Below are positions 1 through 5,895 of a DNA stretch of 45,388 nucleotides, in pieces. The first letter of the stretch is position 1. Each line of letters starts with the position of its first letter. The translations under genes and the position numbers were made by a program. Source of the stretch: an uncultured Aquimarina sp. (GTDB lineage: Bacteria; Bacteroidota; Bacteroidia; Flavobacteriales; Flavobacteriaceae); NCBI RefSeq assembly GCF_947500065.1, contig NZ_CANMQT010000020.1, forward strand, positions 1-45,388, written 5' to 3'. Under the pieces are notes generated by a model that had not been told where the DNA came from, did not search any database, and worked only from the letters and a program-made list of their open reading frames with translations.

Positions 1-45
1 TCAGGAAGACCATACGATGAAAACTTCATTTCTAAATTAGGCTAA
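1..45 (+). CDS. C-terminal fragment of an unknown plus-strand gene
   Basis: Frame 1 is open from the window edge to a TAA at 43-45 and encodes about 14 residues ending in GRPYDENFISKLG. The ending looks like protein, and GRP followed by F-I-x-x-L resembles the tail of some REP-associated transposases, but 14 residues cannot support a family call. If real, it converges on the minus-strand cassette array that begins at 74. Confidence 0.3.
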   Translation, partial: SGRPYDENFISKLG

Positions 46-87
46 AAAGACTTGTTTTTTAACTCAGTTCTTTGTTAGGCACAGTTT

Positions 88-426
88 TTATTTGGTTGTT
101 CTTAAATGCTTTATATAATTATTTAAAAGGCCTCTTATTTGCTCAGCGGCAACAGGATTTGCAGAATGAACTTTAAAGTCTAAATTCCGTAAATCAAGAC
201 CAGATTCATAAACCAACCATTTCGCAGCCGCCAATCCATCAGGTGCTACTTTTCCGTCTTCTCCAAGACCAAGGTCATTGTCAAAACTTATATAATTGGG
301 TAGACCATTTGTTTTGATGTAATCTATAAAGGCAGAATAGGTTCTTACAATATCGAACTCCGATTCCGTGGATTTATCATAAATCATTTCTATAGTTCTG
401 ACATCATCTAAAAAGAGTTTTTTCAT
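88..426 (-). CDS. Cyclic-phosphate-processing receiver-like (cREC) domain protein
   Basis: A 112-residue single-domain protein with an N-terminal LFLDDVR strand and a central ISFDNDLG motif. These are the conserved acidic motifs of the receiver-like cREC domain, which has been predicted computationally to act on cyclic-phosphate ends of nucleic acids and is often found in bacterial conflict loci. Asp7 and Asp8 and the DND residues near position 50 would form the acidic pocket. It has no signal peptide or membrane segment, so it should be cytoplasmic. It is the last gene of the first cassette, downstream of an unknown gene. The family call rests on motifs only, and the biochemical role is predicted rather than seen here. 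Confidence 0.65.
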   Translation of the reverse strand: MKKLFLDDVRTIEMIYDKSTESEFDIVRTYSAFIDYIKTNGLPNYISFDNDLGLGEDGKVAPDGLAAAKWLVYESGLDLRNLDFKVHSANPVAAEQIRGLLNNYIKHLRTTK

Positions 427-475
427 TTTGTTATTCCTCTTAATATTTCCAATCTATTATCTGGCGCGTTAGGTG

Positions 476-510
476 ATAAAAAATCAGGAATAGTATTCTT
501 ATTCCTTTTT
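476..510 (-). terminator. Hairpin terminator of the 525-842 gene
   Basis: The stem AGGAATA (486-492) pairs with TATTCCT (500-506). In minus-strand direction it is followed by GATTTTTTAT. It lies 3' of the 525-842 gene and before the 88-426 gene, within a decayed spacer. Confidence 0.55.
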
Positions 511-524
511 GGTCGAGTTAGAAA

Positions 525-842
525 TTAAACAGGCCATTCAGTTAGCCTTTCTTCTTTCATGTGAATATATTTTCCAGATTCTGGTTCGTCAATGTATTCC
601 TCTTGTAATATCAATGCTATTGGTTCTTCAGCGCCCTTTGTTTTTTTAGAAAACTCTAGAGCGTCGTTATATTCCGCAAACACATAAAAATAGTCATCTC
701 CGTTTTCTAAATCTTCAGCTCCATCTTCAGGATGACACCAAACTCTATATTCCAGAACTTCGTCCCAAACATATCCACCTCCAGCTTTGACAAGAGCAGG
801 ATAATTTCCAATTTCATTTATGTCTTTTACTTTTGGGTACAT
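525..842 (-). CDS. Small acidic cytoplasmic protein of unknown function
   Basis: A 105-residue protein rich in Asp, Glu, Trp and Tyr, with no signal peptide or membrane segment. It begins MYPKVKDINEIG and carries a GGGYVWDEVLEYRVW strand region and a DDYFYVFAEYNDALEF segment, suggesting a small alpha/beta fold. Similar short proteins recur in Bacteroidota and are sometimes labelled acetyltransferases, but no acetyl-CoA-binding motif is visible, so no function is given. It is the first gene of cassette 1. The cassette-terminal word GTGCCTAAC (856-864) lies 13 bp upstream of the ATG, leaving little room for a private promoter. Confidence 0.6.
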   Translation of the reverse strand: MYPKVKDINEIGNYPALVKAGGGYVWDEVLEYRVWCHPEDGAEDLENGDDYFYVFAEYNDALEFSKKTKGAEEPIALILQEEYIDEPESGKYIHMKEERLTEWPV

Positions 843-861
843 TGTTCCTCAAATTGTGCCT

Positions 862-983
862 AACGGTTTGTATATGGAAAGTAGCGAATTGATATTCACT
901 AATTTTTCATAAAGCTAAATATAAATAAAAAAGCACAAACCTTTCGGATTGTGCTTAGATAGCTATTTTTTATATACGTTGTT
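862..983. repeat. attC-like palindromic spacer S1
   Basis: The spacer runs from the AAC of cassette 1 to the GTT of cassette 2, 122 bp. Its ends are imperfect inverted repeats: AACGGTTTGTATAT on the left, and AACAACGTATAT on the right when read in reverse complement. A terminator hairpin sits inside it. Confidence 0.55.
924..956 (-). terminator. Intrinsic terminator of the 992-1564 gene
   Basis: AAGCACAA (931-938) pairs with TTGTGCTT (949-956) around a 10-nt loop. In the minus direction the stem is followed by TTTTTTAT. It lies 36 bp past the stop of the AhpD-like gene and inside spacer S1, so the spacer may double as terminator. Confidence 0.7.
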
Positions 984-991
984 ATAGCCTT

Positions 992-1564
992 TTATTTCTT
1001 TTTCCAAACTCTACTTTTAAAAGCTTCATCAACAGGTGTGTTAAAAATGTGGTTGAAATAATTACTCATAGTTTTAATTCCTACACCTGCGATTACACCT
1101 AAAATATTTTTTTCGGTATAACCTGCATTTATAAAGTTGTCAATATCGACATCTGTTGGTAGTCCTCGTTTTGAAGTTATAGCTCTAGAAAATGTACTTA
1201 ATGCTTTAAGTTTTTCATTGGGTATTTCTGTATTGTTTCTTATTGCATTAGTAACTTCAATAGGTACGTTAGTCATTTTGTCCCCAACAAAACTATGGGC
1301 AGCCATACAGTACTCACAATCGTTTTCAAATGCTATTGATAAAAAAACAACCTCTTGTTCTTGTGGATTAAATCCTGAATTAGCTCTAAAAGAGCTGTAT
1401 GCCGAAACGTATCCATCTAACAAGGCAGTATTATTGGCCATACCTGTATACATGTTAGGAATTAATCCTAATTTCTTTTGTGTTGTTTCTAAAATTTGAC
1501 TTGAAATGGCATCTGCATTTTCTGTGGTCTTAGGTTCTAAATTCATTGTTCTTGTAATACTCAT
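992..1564 (-). CDS. AhpD-like / carboxymuconolactone decarboxylase family protein
   Basis: A 190-residue protein with the motif CEYCMAAH (Cys83, Cys86, His90), the redox CxxC-x3-H signature of the AhpD/CMD fold. Such proteins act as thiol-dependent hydroperoxide or alkylating-agent detoxifiers, and the exact substrate cannot be read from sequence. The helix-rich region QEQEVVFLSIAFENDC before the motif fits the family. It is encoded 63 bp downstream of a TetR regulator, and its start region carries a 16-bp near-palindrome that recurs in front of the regulator. Repression by that regulator and induction by a reactive small molecule is therefore likely. Both genes share cassette 2. Confidence 0.85.
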   Translation of the reverse strand: MSITRTMNLEPKTTENADAISSQILETTQKKLGLIPNMYTGMANNTALLDGYVSAYSSFRANSGFNPQEQEVVFLSIAFENDCEYCMAAHSFVGDKMTNVPIEVTNAIRNNTEIPNEKLKALSTFSRAITSKRGLPTDVDIDNFINAGYTEKNILGVIAGVGIKTMSNYFNHIFNTPVDEAFKSRVWKKK

Positions 1565-1592
1565 AATTATTATTTATTTAGATTAATTAATA

Positions 1593-1608
1593 CTAAGCAA
1601 TCGCTTAG
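1593..1608. promoter_or_regulatory. Candidate TetR operator in front of the AhpD-like gene
   Basis: CTAAGCAATCGCTTAG is a palindrome of two 6-bp arms (CTAAGC/GCTTAG) around AATC, in the 63-bp gap between the TetR gene and the AhpD-like gene. A copy with one mismatch lies upstream of the TetR gene at 2217-2232. Confidence 0.7.
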
Positions 1609-1627
1609 TTATTTTGCAAAAAAAAAG

Positions 1628-2194
1628 TTATAAATTTTCGAATGTATTTTCTATAAAATCATCTAATTCTCCTTGGTTAAACATTTTTGAAGCAACAGAT
1701 AACCCTTGTAACGAGACCATTAAATAATTTGCTTGTTTATTAATTATTTCTGCTGTTTTTAAATTGTCCAATTCTAATTTTTCTATGAATAATGTTTTAA
1801 CATTTGTAGCAAAATTCACAATTTCTGACATTATTTCTTGGTCAGCTTTTTCTCCTAATTCGTTTACGGTATTTGTAATTAAACATCCTTTATTAAGTCT
1901 ACTATCTTTAGAGAAGTTTATAAAATCATAGAAATATTGTTTAATTGATTTTACTCCATCAGAAGAATTTTTAAGTTTATCTATTAGTTCTAACTTAGCT
2001 TTTCGTTTGTAGCAATCAATACTTCTTAAGAAGACACCTTTTTTATTTCCAAAACTAGAATAGATTGAAAACTGATTGATTCCCATTTCTTTTTCAAGCA
2101 TTCTGACAGAAGTACTTTCATATCCATTACGCCAAAACAATTCCATTGCTTTTTCTATAACTTCCTCTTCTATATATTCTTTTTTTCTAGCCAT
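1628..2194 (-). CDS. TetR/AcrR family transcriptional regulator
   Basis: A 188-residue one-component regulator. Residues 1-55 form the TetR helix-turn-helix: AMELFWRNGYESTSVRML, then EMGINQFSIYSSFGNKKGVF. The C-terminal ligand domain contains GCLITNTVNELG, common in TetR proteins that govern redox or alkylating-stress enzymes. It lies in cassette 2 directly upstream of the AhpD-like gene, with the two in one orientation. Nearly identical 16-bp palindromes lie in front of both genes, which predicts autoregulation and control of the partner enzyme. The ligand is unknown. Confidence 0.88.
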   Translation of the reverse strand: MARKKEYIEEEVIEKAMELFWRNGYESTSVRMLEKEMGINQFSIYSSFGNKKGVFLRSIDCYKRKAKLELIDKLKNSSDGVKSIKQYFYDFINFSKDSRLNKGCLITNTVNELGEKADQEIMSEIVNFATNVKTLFIEKLELDNLKTAEIINKQANYLMVSLQGLSVASKMFNQGELDDFIENTFENL

Positions 2195-2216
2195 AAATTA
2201 CTATCGTTAAGCAAAA

Positions 2217-2232
2217 CTAATCAATCGCTTAG
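2217..2232. promoter_or_regulatory. Candidate TetR operator in front of the TetR gene
   Basis: CTAATCAATCGCTTAG lies 23 bp upstream of the TetR ATG and differs at one base from the palindrome at 1593-1608. A related half site, GTTAAGC, lies a few bases closer to the gene. Confidence 0.65.
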
Positions 2233-2288
2233 AAATAAAAAAAATAAAATGTAATATTTATTATAAATATTGGTTTGTAATTGGCTAT

Positions 2289-2452
2289 AACGCCAAATAT
2301 ATGAATCGGAGCAAGGCAAGTACACCTGAACCAATCGATTTATCTGCGCATTTTTATTTCTTGTTTAATTTATAAAAATTTAGCGCCATAGCAAAAAGGA
2401 AATGACCTTTCGATCTGGCACTATACTTTGCTCTGATTTCATATATAATGTT
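2289..2452. repeat. attC-like palindromic spacer S2
   Basis: A 164-bp spacer between cassettes 2 and 3. Its ends mirror each other over about 30 bp: the left arm has AAATATATGAATCGGAGCAA and the right arm has TTGCTCTGATTTCATATAT. The middle is less symmetrical. Confidence 0.6.
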
Positions 2453-2460
2453 GTACATTT

Positions 2461-2922
2461 TTATTTTATTTTATCAAATATTAATTTTGCATCTATATTA
2501 TCATTAAGTCCTATTTCATATATTAAAACACCATTTTTTTTCATAAACCTAAGTCCTGTTTTATGATAAAAAGTAAACCAATTAAATGGATTACGTGCCA
2601 GATAGTAATCAGACTTAAGATCATAAACTAACTCGACATCGAATGGTCTGGGTATTTTTTTGTTAAAGAGTTTTATGTCAAACAATTTCTTTTGAATTAC
2701 AAATTGTTCTTTATCAATACTTAGCTGAATTTTACCAAATAGTAACCACATAACATCAAATAAGGTTCCTATTATAAATACTACCAACATAATAATTCCT
2801 AGAAGCTCAATTTTTTTGTTATTGGTTATTAAAATGTAGATAAATATTATGAGAAAAATGGAATTATATATAACATATAATGTAAACCTGTTTACATTAT
2901 AATAAGCAATTTGAGTTCTCAT
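2461..2922 (-). CDS. Small membrane protein with two N-terminal helices, unknown function
   Basis: A 153-residue protein. Two hydrophobic helices lie at about residues 14-32 and 39-62. They are followed by a soluble domain of alternating strands (GKIQLSIDKEQFVIQKKLF, then YYLARNPFNWFTFY). The layout, a helical hairpin plus a small beta domain, recalls bacterial PH-like membrane proteins, but no diagnostic motif is visible, so it is left as unknown. It is the only gene of cassette 3. Its stop lies just after the cassette word at 2450-2458. Confidence 0.6.
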   Translation of the reverse strand: MRTQIAYYNVNRFTLYVIYNSIFLIIFIYILITNNKKIELLGIIMLVVFIIGTLFDVMWLLFGKIQLSIDKEQFVIQKKLFDIKLFNKKIPRPFDVELVYDLKSDYYLARNPFNWFTFYHKTGLRFMKKNGVLIYEIGLNDNIDAKLIFDKIK

Positions 2923-2976
2923 ATTTTTATTATAATAAACACTGAATTTGAGTATTCCTTTGATTTAATTATGTAC

Positions 2977-3036
2977 AACGTATAGTATAACAAGCGTAGC
3001 CTGCCGATAGGCGGCAATGATTTGTTATACAGTGTT
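2977..3036. repeat. attC-like palindromic spacer S3
   Basis: A compact 60-bp spacer. GTATAACAA near the left end pairs perfectly with TTGTTATAC near the right end, with an inner GCCTGCCG/GGCGGC arm. The terminal GTT contributes the stop codon of the next gene. Confidence 0.65.
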
Positions 3037-3667
3037 AGGTGTTTTTTTTAATCCAAAAGTTATAATTGCATATAACACTTTTAAGTTCTGAATTAAACAA
3101 GAAGTCCCTCGGTTTTAATTTGTCAATTTTTTCATGGAAGTCTTTCTGATCCTTCATTAATTCCTTTAATCGATTCTTAATTTTATTTTTTTTGACCTTG
3201 ATCACTGCATTATCCTTAGTAATATATAGTTTTGACTTTTTTAAATCTGAAGAAATATTAAAACTTGAAGTTGTTATTAGTTTTTCATCAAGATTGTTAT
3301 CGATGTCATTAGAGTATGTGCTATTATAACTGTTCGAAGAACCCCTTTTATATTCATAGAGAGAGACTATACCCTCACAAAGGACTTTCATTAGATATTT
3401 ACTTCCTTTATATTCAATTTTATCATATCGATCTGTTCCCACATTTATATTTTGGATTTCAGATGTTTTAATCTTTAGTATTTTTTTATCGGTTTTATTT
3501 AACTTATAACTAACAAAACCAGAGTAACCTTCATCATATATAATATAACAATTAATTGTATCTTTTTCCGTCATGATTTTCCCTTTTGCAAAAACAGAAG
3601 TATTAATATTTTGACAAATAGCTGTTGTACTATATATTAAAAGGAAAAAAGACAATACGTTTTTCAT
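3035..3667 (-). CDS. Secreted or periplasmic protein of unknown function
   Basis: A 210-residue protein with a clear N-terminal signal peptide (MKNVLSFFLLIYSTTAICQ). The mature part starts with beta-rich sequence (GKIMTEKDTINCYIIYDEGY), then a Ser/Asn/Asp-rich linker near residues 112-130 and a Lys-rich C-terminal half (KVKKNKIKNRLKELMKDQ). I do not recognise a family. It is the only gene of cassette 4. Its TAA stop is the complement of the GTTA at the start of the cassette word, so the open reading frame ends exactly in the boundary sequence. Confidence 0.6.
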   Translation of the reverse strand: MKNVLSFFLLIYSTTAICQNINTSVFAKGKIMTEKDTINCYIIYDEGYSGFVSYKLNKTDKKILKIKTSEIQNINVGTDRYDKIEYKGSKYLMKVLCEGIVSLYEYKRGSSNSYNSTYSNDIDNNLDEKLITTSSFNISSDLKKSKLYITKDNAVIKVKKNKIKNRLKELMKDQKDFHEKIDKLKPRDFLFNSELKSVICNYNFWIKKNT

Positions 3668-3735
3668 TAATTTTTCAAATTTATTATTAATCTATATTAT
3701 TTTCTATTCAAGATAATCAAATGGTAATTACACCT

Positions 3736-3795
3736 AACGTCCCTTGTATGGTGCGTCTGCATCCCGAAGGGTGCATATGCATTATACAAATTGTT
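3736..3795. repeat. attC-like palindromic spacer S4
   Basis: A 60-bp spacer between cassettes 4 and 5. TTGTAT and TGCATCCC on the left mirror GGGTGCAT and ATACAA on the right, with CCCGAAGGG at the apex. Confidence 0.6.
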
Positions 3796-5050
3796 ATAGG
3801 TTTTTTTCAATTTGTTTAATTAATTCAGGTAAAATATTTGATATAATAGCTTCTTTCATTTGCTGATCTTCATATTCACTCAGAGTATCATTATTTTTTA
3901 CTCTGCAAATTTCTATGTTTTTTCCATTTATTTCAATGTGTCCAACAATTTGTTCTCCAACTAATCTAGTTACAACATTGATTGTAGAGTTTGTCATTTT
4001 ACCAATTGGATAGGCTCTTATCTGATTTCGATTTTCTAAATCTCCCAAATTATATACTTTTCCCATCTCTTCAGTTCTAAAACCTTCTGCTTTGGTATGT
4101 ATAATCGAATACACACTCCTTTTTATCTGTTTATTTAATTCAATTAAGCTCTCTTTTAATTGATCAAGATTTTTACTTTGAACTTCTCTAGCGTGTAACT
4201 CAAGATACTCTTCAATTTTTGAATTATTAGGTTTTTTTTCTTTTTCCATAAAATCGAGTATTTCGATAATTTCATCACTTGAAGACCATCGTTTAGATAA
4301 GTCTTGTTGAAAAGCTTTGTCAAAAATGATGTTCCAGGCGATAGAGTGTTCTAAATTTGATAAAAATTCAACAGATTTATCCTTTTGGTGAGGATATTCT
4401 CCATTTTGATTCACTAGGTTTCTTGGATATTCGTTGGTTATCAAATATAAAATTATTCCAGAAGCAAGTGTCAAATCACTTCTAATATCTCTTTTACTAT
4501 TGCTTCCAGCCGAAAATTCTGGCAATCTTAAAAATCTATTTCCAAGTTCATGACCAGTTTTTGTCAATTTATCTAAGTCTTTAAGATTAACGGAAATCCC
4601 AAAATCAACTAAATAAAGCTTGTTACTTGAAATTATAATATTTTCTGGTTTGATATCTCTATGAACCACTTCCTGGTTATGAATTTCCTTAAGAATTGTA
4701 AATAATTGCCTTGAAATATTTATGACTTGTTTCTCGTCTAGTTTATTGTTCGCAACATATTTATCTAAGCTTTTTCCATTAATATACTCAGCACAATAAT
4801 ATAACTCATTGTCACTTTTAAAATCATTTACATTCGTATCAATGATTTTTGGTATTCCATCAACCTCCAAAGACTTAAAAAGAGTAGTTTCTCTAAAAAA
4901 TCTAGCTCTTCTTTCGGAGCTATTGTTGGAATCTTTTAATATTTTCAGGAAATAGCTAGATTTTGTTTCTATACTCTCAACAAGAAAGCAATCACCTTGT
5001 CCACCTCCTATATTTTTTCCTTTTGTTTTATATTTTTTTGTCCAACTCAA
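3794..5050 (-). CDS. Soluble Hanks-type Ser/Thr protein kinase
   Basis: A 418-residue kinase. Visible landmarks are the Gly-rich loop GGGQGDCF (15-22), the ATP lysine in FLKIL (Lys36), HRDIKPEN (Asp132 catalytic, Asn137), DFG (149-151) and an RLPEFSAG segment where the activation loop ends. About 150 residues follow the kinase domain, with a charged helix (about 270-310) and an unknown C-terminal region. No membrane helix is seen. The start must be the TTG at 5050: an in-frame stop lies just upstream and the Gly loop begins 15 residues in. It is alone in cassette 5, and its stop codon lies in the cassette core word. Targets are unknown. Confidence 0.85.
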   Translation of the reverse strand: MSWTKKYKTKGKNIGGGQGDCFLVESIETKSSYFLKILKDSNNSSERRARFFRETTLFKSLEVDGIPKIIDTNVNDFKSDNELYYCAEYINGKSLDKYVANNKLDEKQVINISRQLFTILKEIHNQEVVHRDIKPENIIISSNKLYLVDFGISVNLKDLDKLTKTGHELGNRFLRLPEFSAGSNSKRDIRSDLTLASGIILYLITNEYPRNLVNQNGEYPHQKDKSVEFLSNLEHSIAWNIIFDKAFQQDLSKRWSSSDEIIEILDFMEKEKKPNNSKIEEYLELHAREVQSKNLDQLKESLIELNKQIKRSVYSIIHTKAEGFRTEEMGKVYNLGDLENRNQIRAYPIGKMTNSTINVVTRLVGEQIVGHIEINGKNIEICRVKNNDTLSEYEDQQMKEAIISNILPELIKQIEKNL

Positions 5051-5073
5051 TATATTGTTTTTGAATTACCTAT

Positions 5074-5236
5074 AACGTTTAATATATGTGTCGTAGCAGG
5101 GCAAAATGTTACCCTATTTTCGACAAAAACTGCGCATTGGTTGCTAACTTTTACTTTCTGCAAGCATTGCGCCTTATTAAAAATACGACAACCATTCGAT
5201 TCATCACTTTGCTGCTATGATCACATATATGGTGTT
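5074..5236. repeat. attC-like palindromic spacer S5
   Basis: A 163-bp spacer between cassettes 5 and 6. The ends mirror each other: TATATGTG and GTAGCAGGGCAAA on the left against TTTGCTGCTATGATCACATAT on the right, with an inner CTGCGCA/TTGCGC pair. Confidence 0.6.
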
Positions 5237-5690
5237 ACCCAATGTTTTCTTTATTCAGAGTTCCGTAAAAAGATTTGGGTTGCGCCCAGCTATATAACCT
5301 CCTTATTGTCAATTTCCAATTATTCTCAAACAAGTCCGTCCAATACTTTTCTTTTGGGTAAATTATCTTGTCATTTTTTCCGTAATGATCGTCATATTCA
5401 AATTTTTGCCATTCATTTGAGATAGAATTTAATCCGAAGTGTTTTTCAAAATCCTTTAGACCTTGAGTTCCCATAACGTGATCTGGTATTGGATAAATTT
5501 TATTACTCTTATTTATTACTAGAATAAATATTGATTCGTCATCCAAAGCCAATCTTGGACTAATTGCAATTGATTTTATTTCATCTAGTTTAATTTTAAA
5601 TGATTTGCAGTATTTAGCAAGTCCAATTTCTTTTGCGGAGAATTCGTGAAATTCTAGTTCAGATGCAGTTATGTGAATTCCGGATATCAT
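5235..5690 (-). CDS. Cytoplasmic protein of unknown function
   Basis: A 151-residue protein without signal or membrane segment. The first 80 residues alternate short beta strands (SGIHITASELEFHEF, KSIAISPRLALDDESIFILVI). The C-terminal half is rich in aromatic residues (EKYWTDLFENNWKLTIRRLYSWA). The fold could be PH-like, but no family is recognised. It is alone in cassette 6. The boundary words GTTACCCAAT and ATTGGGTAAC flank it, and its last codons (I-G-stop) are read out of the first word. Confidence 0.55.
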   Translation of the reverse strand: MISGIHITASELEFHEFSAKEIGLAKYCKSFKIKLDEIKSIAISPRLALDDESIFILVINKSNKIYPIPDHVMGTQGLKDFEKHFGLNSISNEWQKFEYDDHYGKNDKIIYPKEKYWTDLFENNWKLTIRRLYSWAQPKSFYGTLNKENIG

Positions 5691-5705
5691 TTGTCAATAT
5701 TGGGT

Positions 5706-5767
5706 AACATGCGAATATAGTTACTAAAGGTAACTATATATCGATTATATCTTTAGTTATAACCGTT
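5706..5767. repeat. Right-hand attC-like spacer S6
   Basis: After the last AAC (5706-5708) comes a structured stretch with a perfect 9-bp inverted repeat, TATAGTTAC (5716-5724) and GTAACTATA (5730-5738). Weaker mirror symmetry extends to a GTT at 5765-5767. This is taken as the right edge of the array. The rest of the gap up to 5895 shows only AT-rich sequence. Confidence 0.4.
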
Positions 5768-5895
5768 TACAAACGTATAATAAACGTTTAATTCTACGGC
5801 TACGATTATTTTTTATTAAAGAAACAGATAATTCCATAATTAAAAAAGAATCACATAAAGTGTTTTTTATTATGAACGCAGCACATACATATTCT

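Larger units (their letters stand above)
74..5767. other. Integron-like gene cassette array (six cassettes, no integrase in view)
   Basis: Six consecutive cassettes each begin with GTT plus 6-7 bases and end with the exact reverse complement of that word, ending in AAC. The pairs are 74-82/856-864, 981-989/2283-2291, 2450-2458/2971-2979, 3034-3042/3730-3738, 3793-3801/5068-5076 and 5234-5243/5699-5708. The word differs from cassette to cassette but always matches itself within one cassette. The spacers between an AAC and the next GTT are imperfect palindromes. All genes in the array lie on the minus strand and have no functional relation. In integrons an excised circular cassette has a palindromic attC made from its own two ends, so this self-complementarity is expected there. 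Most words do not fit the classical GTTRRRY core. Confidence 0.6.

Noticed and set aside
1137..1499. Plus-strand open frame opposite the AhpD-like gene
   Set aside because: It is antisense to a gene with clear family motifs and has no start context or homology signal of its own.
4997..5425. Plus-strand open frame of 142 codons across spacer S5
   Set aside because: It crosses the kinase 5' end, a palindromic spacer and the next gene; the composition is that of a reverse frame.
74..5767. Canonical class of integron with standard attC sites
   Set aside because: Only some core words fit GTTRRRY and no integrase or attI is in the window, so it is reported as integron-like only.
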